Assembly: GCA_963740215.1 (NCBI GenBank) | Contig: CAVUDJ010000016.1 | Coordinates: 62,001-126,000 of the forward strand | Direction: 5' to 3' | DNA from: CAVVAL01 sp963740215 | GTDB lineage: Bacteria; Actinomycetota; Actinomycetes; Mycobacteriales; Cryptosporangiaceae | Length of the DNA stretch: 64,000 nucleotides | Shown here: piece by piece, positions 37,570 to 46,569 of the stretch | How positions within the stretch are numbered: the stretch's first letter is position 1 | How the letters are laid out: each line of letters begins with the position of its first letter | The notes under the pieces: generated by a model | Told to the model about the DNA's origin: nothing | Database searches by the model: none | What the model saw: only the letters and a program-made list of their open reading frames with translations | Made by a program: the position numbers and the translations under genes

Positions 37570-39591
37570 CTAGGGAAACGGGTGCGGATGCGGGTTGATG
37601 TCGGCCTGTGTCAGCGGACGGTCGCGGTAGCCCAACTGGTGCGGCACCTCCAGCAGCCGGCGCAGCCCGTCCACCCGACGGGCGTCGTGCCCGAACGTCA
37701 TGGGCAGCGTGCCGGGCACGATCACCTTGACGCAGGCGAAGCCGGCGGCACGGTGCTCGGGCCTGGTCTGGTCGACGACCAGGACGTCGAGGCCCGCACC
37801 CAGATACCGGGCGAGGATCTCGTTGAGGTCCTGGCGAAGATCGGCGTGGCGCGGCCAGTGCCAGGTCTGGCGAAACTCGGCGAATGAGTGCGGCGGCGCG
37901 GACTTGAGCAGGAACTCGAAGCGGTCGAACGCGTCGGGGTGGCTGTAGAGCAACCCGTGATCGTCCATCCTCCGGACCGCGGTGGCGTCGTGGACCAGGC
38001 GTTCGGCGCGCGCCCGGTCGCGCGGGTAGGTCAGCAGGCGCCACTCGAGACAGGTCGCGAGTTCCTGCAGCGCGTTGAGCACGCCCCGCTCCGCGTCCAG
38101 CGCAGATCCGCCGGCACAGACCACCTTCGGGCGGTCAGGATCACCCGACGGGTCAACCGCCATCACCCAGAACGACGGCACGCGCTGCTCGAGCGTGTTG
38201 GTGAACACAAACGGCTGATAGCCGGTGCGGTGGGCGATCCGCTCCAGCACCAGTTCGATCCGCGGATCGTCCGCGGTCGCCGGGTCGAGCCGCGGCACCG
38301 GCATCCTGGCGAACCACGTCATCAGGAACGCGTCCCGCTCGGCGACCTCCACCAGGCCGTGGATGATCGCTTCCTCCAGGCAGCTGCCGAGGGCGCAGCC
38401 GTTGGAGATCTCGTAGACGAACGGCGTGGACGCCGCGGGCCCGCTGCCGTGGCTGTGGTTGACGCGGTAGTAGGCGATCTGCTCGGGAACCAGCAGCGGC
38501 CGACCGCTGCCGAACGAGTAGGCCCACACCCAGGGCAGTTCGAGGTCGTCGTGGTACTGCTCGTAGGGGAAGTCCTCGATCGCGTACCGCTCGGGCGGAT
38601 ACAGCCCCAGTGTGCGCGGGTCGAGCGCCCGGTCGTAGAGCTCCCGGTAGGTGCCTCGCACCACCGTGCGCTTGCCGCCCGGCCGTACTCCGGCCAGGCG
38701 CTCGAGGGCCTCGGCGATGCCCGTGAGACGAGCGCTTTGGAAGTCGGTCGTGCGGCCGTAGCCCTCCTCCCCCCGAGCGGGCCCGCCCGGTTGAAGACGA
38801 GCCGACACTGTCGGGAACGGGAACTGGGCGGTCGGTCGGACGTCGACGATCACGCCGGTCTCGCTGTCGACGTACTGCTCGAGCATTGTGCGCTCCATGG
38901 CAATGAGGTTCCGCGCACGGACCGAGGCGGCGTCGGGCTTGAGGCGGGATCGGGGCGCCACGACGGCGGCCTCGGGCGCGTCGTCCGGCACCGCGCCGCA
39001 GAAGGGACACTCGGGGTCCGGCAGGAACCGGTGCACGCTCACGCGGAGGGTGGCGAGTTCCAGCATGACCGCCGCCCCGTCGGTGGCTGCGGCCGCCCCT
39101 GCCGCCCAGGCGGTCGCCTCCCGCAGGGCCAACGTGGCGGCCGTGTCCGCCGCGTGGGGACCGAGCAGGGCAGACACGGTACGGGCGATCCGCTCCCCAT
39201 GCCGCAGGTCCAGTTCCGTCTCCGCGCCGGGTTCCGGCCGTGCGCCCGCGCGGCGGCGGTCGAGGCAACGGGCGCAGCCGGGCCTGCCCGGACGCGTGAG
39301 CGGCCCGATCACCACCCGATCCAGTTCCGCGTGGACGGGCAGCCAGGCGGCGCCGAGCTCCCGGCATCGGGACCACAGTAGACCGGCGGACTCGACGGTG
39401 TCCGCGACCGCGATGACGAGGGAGTTGTGGACCTCCGCGCCGGGCAGCTCCGCCCGGCCGTCGCGAGCCAGTCGGTCCGCCAGGGCGTTGCGCACGCGGC
39501 CCTGGCCGAGCAGGGTCAGCGCCCTGCCGTCGAGTAGGTAGGTCGCGGCGTTGGGGATCCGGTCACTGGCGAGCACCTGATTGCTCAACAC
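37570..39591 (-). CDS. Cluster A YcaO cyclodehydratase (TbtG-like)
   Basis: This 673-residue azoline-forming enzyme has an N-terminal half with zinc-type pairs (CARC near residue 125 and CPFC near 215) and a C-terminal YcaO domain with ATP-binding segments AEALERLAG, NGCALGSCLEEAIIHGLVEVAERDAF and ALQELA. It ends in the proline-rich tail PHPHPFP typical of YcaO proteins working with a leader-binding partner. It would turn core Cys residues into thiazolines using ATP. The GTG at 39591 overlaps the upstream TGA; the longer open frame is not conserved. Confidence 0.92.
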   Translation of the reverse strand: MLSNQVLASDRIPNAATYLLDGRALTLLGQGRVRNALADRLARDGRAELPGAEVHNSLVIAVADTVESAGLLWSRCRELGAAWLPVHAELDRVVIGPLTRPGRPGCARCLDRRRAGARPEPGAETELDLRHGERIARTVSALLGPHAADTAATLALREATAWAAGAAAATDGAAVMLELATLRVSVHRFLPDPECPFCGAVPDDAPEAAVVAPRSRLKPDAASVRARNLIAMERTMLEQYVDSETGVIVDVRPTAQFPFPTVSARLQPGGPARGEEGYGRTTDFQSARLTGIAEALERLAGVRPGGKRTVVRGTYRELYDRALDPRTLGLYPPERYAIEDFPYEQYHDDLELPWVWAYSFGSGRPLLVPEQIAYYRVNHSHGSGPAASTPFVYEISNGCALGSCLEEAIIHGLVEVAERDAFLMTWFARMPVPRLDPATADDPRIELVLERIAHRTGYQPFVFTNTLEQRVPSFWVMAVDPSGDPDRPKVVCAGGSALDAERGVLNALQELATCLEWRLLTYPRDRARAERLVHDATAVRRMDDHGLLYSHPDAFDRFEFLLKSAPPHSFAEFRQTWHWPRHADLRQDLNEILARYLGAGLDVLVVDQTRPEHRAAGFACVKVIVPGTLPMTFGHDARRVDGLRRLLEVPHQLGYRDRPLTQADINPHPHPFP

Positions 39592-40643
39592 GTGGCGAAT
39601 CCTTCGTTCCGTAGGCCGGCGGCGGCACGCTCGGCGAAACCGCGGAGCAGCCATTCGTCGCGCATCTCGAGGCCGAGCCGGTTGCAGAGCAGGTGGGCGC
39701 AGTTGTCGAGCGCGAACTGCGGTGTAGGCCGGTCGGCGTCGGCCCTTGCCGCGGCGCACTCGGCATCGCGGTCCAGTTCGGTCAACCGGTTCCAGAGTTC
39801 CTCGATCGACTGTCGCCAACCATCCATAAAGGCATCGCCCGTTGCCGCCCACGGCTGCCGGCACATCCGCGCCGCGACCGTGGCGAGCTGATCGCGTCGC
39901 TCGGCATAGGTCTGGGAGAGTCGCGCCTCGTCCGGCTCGGAGACGCCGATGATTGCCCCCACAGCGCTTCGAGCACGGGTGAGCCGGTGGACGGTCTCGT
40001 CCAGGTCTGCGCGGCCGACCGCCGCCGCGGCCACCAGGGCAGCGAGGGCCAGGGCGCGCCGCCGACCGGCTGGTACGCGCTGGCGGATCAGATCGAGGAC
40101 CAGCTCGCTGGACGTCTCGAAGTGCCGCTCGACGGCGTCCATAGCTAGGCCGGCGCCGTATTTCCCATATTCGGGATGGTAATCTGCCATTCGCACTGAG
40201 TTGTTGGACTCGAGCGCCGTTACCTCGGTATCGGGCTCCATTCGGCTCAGCGCCTTTGCCAGCGCCGCATAATTGGCCGGCGTGAGCCCGGAATGCGAGG
40301 GGTACGTCGCGAAGAATTGGCCAGTGAATTGCTCCACTGTGCGACGAACGACTGCGAGAGCGCCATCAGCGGGAAGGACTCGCAGACGCAGGTGGGGGCC
40401 GCCTTGCCAGTACCGCAAGTAGAAGAATCGGACGAGAAGCTCGTGACCACGCAGATTCGCAATCAGCGGGGCCACGAGCTCTCGCAACATCAGGTCGAGC
40501 GAACCCTGATAGTACAAGTGCGCGCTCACCCACCGATGGTCTGCCGCGCCGCGCACCCGAAGCCCGTCCGAGCGTGTCCGCCCTACCACCGCGGTGGTCG
40601 AGTCGGGCACGAGGTAACCCGCTCGTGCCGTATCCAACTGCAT
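39585..40643 (-). CDS. Thiopeptide-type biosynthesis protein, SpaB_C-like (pyridine synthase or elimination enzyme)
   Basis: This 352-residue protein carries the thiopeptide-type domain: SAHLYYQGSLDLMLRELVAPL, then RFFYLRYWQGGPHLRLRV, and the C-terminal LDNCAHLLCNRLGLEMRDEWLL. Members split between glutamate elimination (TbtC) and the formal [4+2] cycloaddition that makes the pyridine (TbtD). Cluster A has two members (the other at 48643-49758). This one is immediately downstream of the precursor and upstream of YcaO, and is the better TbtD candidate, but that is inference. GGAAGG is six bases before the ATG at 40641-40643. Confidence 0.85.
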   Translation of the reverse strand: MQLDTARAGYLVPDSTTAVVGRTRSDGLRVRGAADHRWVSAHLYYQGSLDLMLRELVAPLIANLRGHELLVRFFYLRYWQGGPHLRLRVLPADGALAVVRRTVEQFTGQFFATYPSHSGLTPANYAALAKALSRMEPDTEVTALESNNSVRMADYHPEYGKYGAGLAMDAVERHFETSSELVLDLIRQRVPAGRRRALALAALVAAAAVGRADLDETVHRLTRARSAVGAIIGVSEPDEARLSQTYAERRDQLATVAARMCRQPWAATGDAFMDGWRQSIEELWNRLTELDRDAECAAARADADRPTPQFALDNCAHLLCNRLGLEMRDEWLLRGFAERAAAGLRNEGFATC

Positions 40644-40695
40644 GTTTCCTTCCACGGGTCACCTTACGCGGACGTGCAGACCCCGCCGTCACAAT

Positions 40696-40723
40696 GGAGT
40701 CACCACTGCGCCGACGTGACTCC
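40696..40723 (-). terminator. Hairpin in the gap between precursor A and downstream enzyme genes
   Basis: GGAGTCAC (40696-40703) pairs with GTGACTCC (40716-40723) around a 12-base loop, 14 bases after the precursor stop. It may act as an attenuator so that precursor mRNA exceeds enzyme mRNA. Confidence 0.6.
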
Positions 40724-40736
40724 TAGCGGATGCGTG

Positions 40737-40904
40737 TCAGCAGCAGCAGCTGCAGCAGCACAGCGGCGGAATGGGCGGAATGGATGCGCCCATCTCGGGC
40801 ATGCTGTAACCAGCGGTGAGCGAGTCGTCCGCCAGTCCGTCGATGCCCAACGGCTCTAGCGAAAGGTCCGCCAGCGCGTCGGCGAGAATCCTGTCGACTG
40901 CCAT
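40737..40904 (-). CDS. Cluster A thiopeptide precursor peptide
   Basis: This 55-residue precursor is encoded on the reverse strand from the ATG at 40902-40904, with GGGAGGAAGCAC just before it. The acidic leader runs MAVDRILADALADLSLEPLG, IDGLADDSLTAGYSMPEMGA. The segment SLTAGxxMPExGAS is the same as in GE2270/thiomuracin precursors. The core by that alignment is SIPPIPPLCCCSCCC. Ser1 and Ser12 are positioned as the two dehydroalanines needed for a pyridine-centred macrocycle, and six Cys can become thiazoles. The CCSCCC end resembles the tail of cyclothiazomycin. The proline-rich IPPIPPL stretch in the ring is unusual. The gene is divergent from the rightward enzyme operon. Confidence 0.93.
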   Translation of the reverse strand: MAVDRILADALADLSLEPLGIDGLADDSLTAGYSMPEMGASIPPIPPLCCCSCCC

Positions 40905-41196
40905 GTGCTTCCTCCCATACGGGTACCTGATGTGCCCGAGGAGGCAGCTCTACCTCCCCGGGTAGTGCTCCTCGAGCATGGGGATGAAGAACAGGATTCG
41001 ACATAATTCTTTCATTTGTTTGTCATGGGATGAGACGTCGCATGTCACGCGCCGTACCATCCACTCTCGGGCTGGCCGTGCACGGTGAGGAAGTGTGGCC
41101 GCTGCCCAGCCACCATTGCTGTAGTACAGGAACGCCATCCGCAACCGCGGCGCGCCGCAGCGTCAGGGCCGGATGCGCTCGCCGACAGGGAGCTCC
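40905..41196. promoter_or_regulatory. Divergent intergenic region between precursor A and the rightward enzyme operon
   Basis: This spacer of about 290 bases includes an unusually AT-rich stretch near 41000-41030 (AATTCTTTCATTTGTTTGTC) that probably holds the divergent promoters. No specific -35/-10 pair or operator was assigned. A 21-residue reading frame beginning MKELCRILFF on the precursor strand has no ribosome site and is not called. Confidence 0.5.
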
Positions 41197-42189
41197 ATGA
41201 AGCCGCGGCTACGCGAGGACGTTCACTTCGTACAGCGGCCGCCTGGCGGCTTCGTCATCGTGCCGTCGCGCGCGGACCTGGGGTTCCGCCTCGCTGGGTA
41301 CGACACCCTCGAATGGCTGCGGCGAATCGGTCCGTTCCTCACCGGCGAACACACGGTGGACGACTTGGGCGCCGGCCTGGACGAGGTCCGGCGAAGCCGG
41401 TTTCGGTCGCTGATCGCGCTGCTTCACCGGGAGGGCGCAGTGCGGGACGCGACCGACGACCTGCCGCACTGCCTGTCTGATGACGTACGGACCGCGTACG
41501 ACTCCGTCATCCGCTTCCTGGCCCGCGGCGCCGACTCGCCCGAGTACCGCTTCCAGCGCTATCGCGAGTCGAATCCGGTCGTCGTCGGCGCCGGACGATT
41601 GGTCGTACCCCTGATCACCACGCTGCTCCTGACTGGGGTCGCGCGGGTGCGACTCGTCGTGACGCCCGAGCGGCCGACGGACCTGGTCCGCTTGCGGGAG
41701 TGCGTGCTGGGCATCGTCGGCTCCGAGGCGCAGGAACGACTCGAGGTCCTCGCCGAGTGCCCCACATGGGAGAAGCTGCTGGCGACCGCCGGCGCCGTGC
41801 TGCATGTCAGCGACGTGCCGATGACCGCGAGGGTCGACCTGCTCGCGCGGCTGTGTGCAGAACAGGGTCTGGTCTTCGGCGAGGCCACGGTCGTCTCCGA
41901 CCGCGGAGTCGTCGGGCCCGTGCAACCGGCTGATCGAGCGGGCTCCGGCGGCCCGGAACCCCACGGGCTTCGGGTTCGTGATCTGCCGGACTTGGACGTC
42001 ACCGAGTTGCTGGCGGGCCCTGCCGCGGCGGTGATCGCCAATCACCTGTGCGTGGAGTTCCTCCACGCCGTCGCCGGTCTTCCGTCCGAGGCGGCTGGGC
42101 GGCCCCTCGTGATCGATCTGAGGACGCTGCAGACCACCGCGCACTCGATAGCCGCACCGACGACCGCACCCGAGGGGGCCACCGCATGA
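41197..42189 (+). CDS. Leader-binding Ocin-ThiF-like protein 1
   Basis: This 330-residue protein begins MKPRLREDVHFVQRPPGGFV and continues FRLAGYDTLEWLRRIGPFLTGEHTVDDL, the RiPP-recognition-like N-terminal region of TbtF/Ocin-ThiF-like proteins that hold the leader for the YcaO enzyme. The second half is a Rossmann-like E1/ThiF remnant without an evident catalytic Cys. It is about half the length of the second homologue in this cluster (46562-48623). AGGGAGCTCC precedes the ATG at 41197, and its stop overlaps the SagB start (ATGA). Confidence 0.8.
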   Translation: MKPRLREDVHFVQRPPGGFVIVPSRADLGFRLAGYDTLEWLRRIGPFLTGEHTVDDLGAGLDEVRRSRFRSLIALLHREGAVRDATDDLPHCLSDDVRTAYDSVIRFLARGADSPEYRFQRYRESNPVVVGAGRLVVPLITTLLLTGVARVRLVVTPERPTDLVRLRECVLGIVGSEAQERLEVLAECPTWEKLLATAGAVLHVSDVPMTARVDLLARLCAEQGLVFGEATVVSDRGVVGPVQPADRAGSGGPEPHGLRVRDLPDLDVTELLAGPAAAVIANHLCVEFLHAVAGLPSEAAGRPLVIDLRTLQTTAHSIAAPTTAPEGATA

Positions 42190-43799
42190 CCCGCTCGCGG
42201 GACGCCATCGCCGACGCGTACTGGCAGGACGCGGTCTATGACCCCACCGGCACGCTGATGAACGGGGTCGAGCTGCGGAACATGTCCGAAGAGGATCCCG
42301 GGGAGCCACTCAAGTTCAAGGCCTACGTCGACCGGCCCTTGCACCACCTGCCGCCGCCGGCGCTGCGGCTCTCCGAATCCGCCCCGGCCGCCGACGGCAC
42401 CGGCCTCGACGATGCCGTGCTGAGTACCTTCCTGTACTACGCCTACGGCGCCAACCGGCACGACCTCCAGCCCGGCGGCTGGCCATACCACCGGACGGTC
42501 GCGTCCGCCCGCTGCTTCTTCCCGACCGAGCTGTACCTAGCCCTCCCGGACGCCTCCGGTCGGCCAGCGGGCCTCTACTACTTCGACCCGATGCACCACG
42601 CGCTGGTGGCGTTGCGGCCAGGCGACTACCGGACGCAGCTAGGTACGGCCGCGGGCGCAGACCTGGACGGATCAGCCGCGGTCGTCGTGCTCTCCACGCA
42701 GCTGTGGAAGACCGCGTTCCGCTATCGGGACTACGCCTACCGTCTGTGCTGCCAGGAGGCCGGCATGGTGGCGGGCAGCGTTCTGTCGACGGCGAATGCC
42801 GTGGGCCTGGACGGCCACGTCCACTTCCAGTTCGTCGACGAGGCAGTGAACCGGCTGCTCGGGCTGGTACAGCCGGAGGAGCACGCCGTCACCATTCTCC
42901 CGCTGTATCCACGCATCGGGCGCAGCGCCGCCCACGGCGTACAGCGTGCCCCTACTGACGATCGCGTTCTCGCGGCGCTGCCGCCGCTCGCGACCGCGCA
43001 CGTGCGGTGCTCGGAGTACGACGAAGCGGGCCTGCAGGTCCTGACCGAGGTGAGCCGGGCCAGCGCCCTCACCGCGGTAGAAGCCCATGCACACCCAGTT
43101 GTGCCACCGCGCAACGGCAGACCCGCGCCGTCCGCTGAGTCCACACTCGTCGCCCCCGAGCCCGGGGACGAGCCGGACGAACCTGTCGACCTGGCGGCCA
43201 CGCTGCGCGCGCGTGACTCCGGTCCCGGCTTCCTCCAGTTCCAGCGGGTGCCCGCTCCGGCGGACGTCGTGTGGCGCATCTGCCGAGAGGTCGGACGGCC
43301 GTACCCGACGGACATCGCTGACCCCACCGATCTGCCGCTCGCCGACTGCTACCTCGTGATCCAGTCCGTGGTCGGCATCGAGGAGGGCGTCTACCTCGTC
43401 CGGCCGGAGGTGCCCGGACTGCAGCTCGTGACGGCGGGTCCGGTCGCGCCCCTGCTGCACCGCATCACCGGGCTCGAAGGCAGCGGCTGGGCCTTCTCCT
43501 CCGTCGACTTCTCCAGCGCCGCGTTCGTCGCGTACATCGCGGTCCCGCGCCGGCACGCGACCGACCGGTTCCACGCCCGCGGCTTCCGCGTGCTCAGTCA
43601 GGTCGCCGGCATCGCGGCGCAGCGGATCTGCGTGGCCGGCGCGGTCCACGGGCTCACGGCCCGGGTGCACAACGGCTACGCGGCCGAGGCCGCCGACGAG
43701 TGCCTCGGGTTGGCCGGGAGCGGTGACTCGGTGCTCTTCCAGATCGCCGTCGGCGCCAGCCGGCCCGGTGCCGTGCTGCGGCTCCCGCTGGCCTTCTGA
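42186..43799 (+). CDS. SagB-type azoline dehydrogenase (TbtE-like)
   Basis: This 537-residue FMN nitroreductase-fold protein would oxidise thiazolines to thiazoles. The N-terminal region DAYWQDAVYDPTGTLMNGVEL and the first nitroreductase half (STFLYYAYGANRH, ARCFFPTELYLAL, YRDYAYRLCCQEAGMVAGSVL) are typical. A second, divergent half follows from about residue 300 (HARGFRVLSQVAGIAAQRICV), so it is a duplicated two-domain dehydrogenase as in thiopeptide clusters. It starts on the ATGA overlap with the preceding gene and ends directly before the LanB gene. Confidence 0.88.
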   Translation: MTRSRDAIADAYWQDAVYDPTGTLMNGVELRNMSEEDPGEPLKFKAYVDRPLHHLPPPALRLSESAPAADGTGLDDAVLSTFLYYAYGANRHDLQPGGWPYHRTVASARCFFPTELYLALPDASGRPAGLYYFDPMHHALVALRPGDYRTQLGTAAGADLDGSAAVVVLSTQLWKTAFRYRDYAYRLCCQEAGMVAGSVLSTANAVGLDGHVHFQFVDEAVNRLLGLVQPEEHAVTILPLYPRIGRSAAHGVQRAPTDDRVLAALPPLATAHVRCSEYDEAGLQVLTEVSRASALTAVEAHAHPVVPPRNGRPAPSAESTLVAPEPGDEPDEPVDLAATLRARDSGPGFLQFQRVPAPADVVWRICREVGRPYPTDIADPTDLPLADCYLVIQSVVGIEEGVYLVRPEVPGLQLVTAGPVAPLLHRITGLEGSGWAFSSVDFSSAAFVAYIAVPRRHATDRFHARGFRVLSQVAGIAAQRICVAGAVHGLTARVHNGYAAEAADECLGLAGSGDSVLFQIAVGASRPGAVLRLPLAF

Positions 43800-43800
43800 G

Positions 43801-46569
43801 ATGGCCCACGACCACGGGGTGGGCGCGGTCGGCGTGCGCATCGCCGGCTTGTCCACGGCAGCACTGGACAGCCTGCGGTGCGCCAAGGCGGTCGCGCGGG
43901 TCCACGAGATCCTCGCGCTCGACGAGTGGCTCGCGCGCGAGGCGTCGGCCCTGTCGGACGCGCTGTACGAGTCGATCGGAACGCTCGCCGTGCCGGACCT
44001 GCGGCCTCGGCTAGTCGGCCTGCGGCGAGCGCTGCACGCGGGGCGCCGGCCGCCGACCCACCTGTTCGACGAGGCCACGCGCCGGGCGCTGCCGGAGGCG
44101 CTCGTCGCCCGAATCCGCGGCTGGGACGCGAACCGCAACGAGCGCGCCGCCCTCGACGAGACGCTCCGCGACGAGCTACGAGCCGACGTGTCGTCGGCGG
44201 CCGCCGCCCTACGGGAAACCGTGTCGAGCCCGACCATGCTGCTCGGTCTGGTGTATTCCAATCCGGACGTGTTCCGTGAGGCGCGTCGCTGGCTCGCCCG
44301 TCCGGGTGCCCGCCCGGCGGACAAGACAGCGACCCGGCTGGCCAGGTACGTGTCCCGGGCGGCCGCCAAGACCAGTCCGCTGACGCTCTACACCAGCAGC
44401 GGCATCGGGTCCTGGCGGGCCGGCGGGCCCGCGCTCACGGTCCGCGAGCCCGACGTCCACTCGATCGGCGAGCTCGACGTGGGCTTGCTGGCTCGGCTCG
44501 TCGGCGACCTCGCCAACCGGCCGGCGGTCGCCGCACGGATGCCCGTCCGGGTCAATCCCAGCGCCACGGTGGACGGTGAAGTGGTGCGATTCGTCGCCCG
44601 CGGACCCGTCGGCAGCGTGCAGTCGGTGCGGTTCTCGCCCGCACTGAACGCGTTGCTCACTCACGCCCGCGAGGGGTACACCCTCGACGAGCTCCGCCGC
44701 GGGCTCACGGCGAAGGCCGCCGACGCCGAGCACACCGACCGGATAGCCGCATTCGTCGACCGCCTGCTGGAGCTGGGGATCCTCGAGCTTCACCTGCCCA
44801 TCCCCGATCAGCGTCTCGACCCGCACGCCGTGCTCGGCTGGCTCGACGAACATGCCGATGCACTGGGCGACGACCACGAACTCGCGGAGCTGCGTGGCAC
44901 CCTTCGGCAGCTGACGGCGTGTCTCGACGGCTACCCGCGGTCGACCGACACTGCCCACCGGCTCGAACAGCGCAGGCGAATCGAGGTCGACGCGGCCCAG
45001 CTGACCCGGTCGGCCGACCGGGCGCGAGCGAGCGGCGGAACGGCGGCGTTCTTCGAGAGCGCGGTGCTGACGGGGGAGGCCGTGATCGCCAACCGTCGGG
45101 AGTGGACGGTCGCCGTCGATGATCTCGCCACCGTGGCGCGCCTCGGCGAGCTGTACGACCCAGCGCTGCCTGTGCGGCTGGCGCTGCCCACCTTCGTCGA
45201 GGAGCGCTACGGCGCCGGCGCCCGCATTCCGCTCCTCCGCTTCTACGCCGAGTACCAGGCCGAACTGACCGCCGGACAGCTCCCTGGCGAGGCCGCCGCC
45301 CGCCGCCGCACCGTGGTCGCGGAGGACGTCGATCCGGCCCGCGCCTTCGCGACCGCGCTCTCGACCGCAGCCACGCGCGCGATGGCCGCCAGCCCGATCC
45401 CCGAACTGGCCGAGCTGGGTCGCCTGCGCGCCATGACGACCGAGCTTCTCGACAGACGTCCGGCCAGGCGGGGCGACGGAATCGGCATCTCGCCCGCGGA
45501 GCTCGCGCGGACGGCCGACGGCGTCGCCGCGCTCTCGCGGACCGACGAGGGGTCCCTGGCGTGCTACGTGCAGCCCTATTTCTCCGGCGGCGACGTCCAC
45601 CTCGTCGTGAACGCGATCCGGTTCGGTCTCGGCACGGGTCGCACCCGGATCGCGCACCTCATCGACAAGACGTTCGGTGCTGCGGTACCCCGTGCGAGCC
45701 GTCCAGAGCCCTCCGCGGCGGCCGGGCCGATTCATGCGGAGATCGAATCGGTGTGCGGCTCGGCGCTCAACCAGCGCGCGCCGGCGACGGAGTACGTCCT
45801 CGGCTACCCCGGCACCGTCAGCGAGCGCCCGGCGGGGCAGCAGATACCGCTCGGCGAGCTGACGGTCGTGCACGACGGGGCGACGAAGCGGGTGCGCCTC
45901 GAGTGGGAACGTCACGGCCGGGAAGTGGCGCCGGTCCACCTGGGACTGGGGACCGCCGCGATGCTGCCGCCACTGCTGTACTTCCTGATCAACGCGTTCG
46001 GCCGAAGCTCGTACTACTTCACACCGGCGTTGCTCACGCCCGGCGCGCTGGACGCCGGCCAGCCCGGGCGGGCCACGGCTATGCACTCATGGCCGCGCCT
46101 GTGCGCGGGACGGGTGACCTTCCGCCGGGCGGGCTGGTGGCTTGCCGCGACCGCGATTCCGCGCCGGGCCGCGGGCGAGGCCGACCATGCGTTCCTGCTC
46201 AGACTGGCGCGCTGGCGGGCCGAGACAGGGCTGCCGGATCGGTGCTTCATCCGGGTACTGCGCGGCGACTGGCCAGTCGACGGCACCCGCGGTGCGCGCA
46301 TCGCGCCGACCGGCCCGGCCGACCCGCTGGCGGCGTTCACCCCCTGGCTGAGCAAGGAGCGCAAGCCGCTGTACATCGACTTCGGCAGCTGGCACCTCGT
46401 TCAGGTCTTCGAGCGCATGGTCGCCGATGCGAGCGCCGACCTGATGGTCGAGGAGGCGCTGCCGGCGCTCGCCGACGCCCCTCGCACGGAGGGCGGCGAG
46501 CGGCGCGTGCTCGAACTCATCCTCGAGGTACCGCTCGGACCGACCACGATGGAGGCCTTCGGTGACTGA
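43801..46569 (+). CDS. Split lantibiotic dehydratase, tRNA-Glu-dependent glutamylation domain (TbtB-like)
   Basis: This 922-residue Lant_dehydr_N protein would transfer glutamate from glutamyl-tRNA to core Ser residues as the first half of dehydration. Family features include KTSPLTLYTSSGIGSW, LAELGRLRAMTTELLDRRPA, the region ACYVQPYFSGGDVHLVVNAI and HSWPRLCAGRVTFRRAGWW. The elimination half is absent, as in all thiopeptide systems, and is supplied by a separate SpaB_C-like protein. The ATG at 43801 follows the SagB stop by one base; a longer open frame lies inside the SagB gene and is rejected. It overlaps the next gene by 8 bases. Confidence 0.92.
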   Translation: MAHDHGVGAVGVRIAGLSTAALDSLRCAKAVARVHEILALDEWLAREASALSDALYESIGTLAVPDLRPRLVGLRRALHAGRRPPTHLFDEATRRALPEALVARIRGWDANRNERAALDETLRDELRADVSSAAAALRETVSSPTMLLGLVYSNPDVFREARRWLARPGARPADKTATRLARYVSRAAAKTSPLTLYTSSGIGSWRAGGPALTVREPDVHSIGELDVGLLARLVGDLANRPAVAARMPVRVNPSATVDGEVVRFVARGPVGSVQSVRFSPALNALLTHAREGYTLDELRRGLTAKAADAEHTDRIAAFVDRLLELGILELHLPIPDQRLDPHAVLGWLDEHADALGDDHELAELRGTLRQLTACLDGYPRSTDTAHRLEQRRRIEVDAAQLTRSADRARASGGTAAFFESAVLTGEAVIANRREWTVAVDDLATVARLGELYDPALPVRLALPTFVEERYGAGARIPLLRFYAEYQAELTAGQLPGEAAARRRTVVAEDVDPARAFATALSTAATRAMAASPIPELAELGRLRAMTTELLDRRPARRGDGIGISPAELARTADGVAALSRTDEGSLACYVQPYFSGGDVHLVVNAIRFGLGTGRTRIAHLIDKTFGAAVPRASRPEPSAAAGPIHAEIESVCGSALNQRAPATEYVLGYPGTVSERPAGQQIPLGELTVVHDGATKRVRLEWERHGREVAPVHLGLGTAAMLPPLLYFLINAFGRSSYYFTPALLTPGALDAGQPGRATAMHSWPRLCAGRVTFRRAGWWLAATAIPRRAAGEADHAFLLRLARWRAETGLPDRCFIRVLRGDWPVDGTRGARIAPTGPADPLAAFTPWLSKERKPLYIDFGSWHLVQVFERMVADASADLMVEEALPALADAPRTEGGERRVLELILEVPLGPTTMEAFGD

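Noticed and set aside
40950..41144. Small reverse frame ending MKELCRILFFIPMLEEHYPG upstream of precursor A, considered as a second precursor or leader peptide
   Set aside because: No ribosome site, no leader-like acidic pattern, only one Cys; more likely promoter and 5' UTR sequence.
44209..46086. Reverse open frame of 625 codons within the cluster A LanB gene
   Set aside because: Antisense shadow in GC-rich DNA; the forward frame has clear dehydratase motifs and operon spacing.
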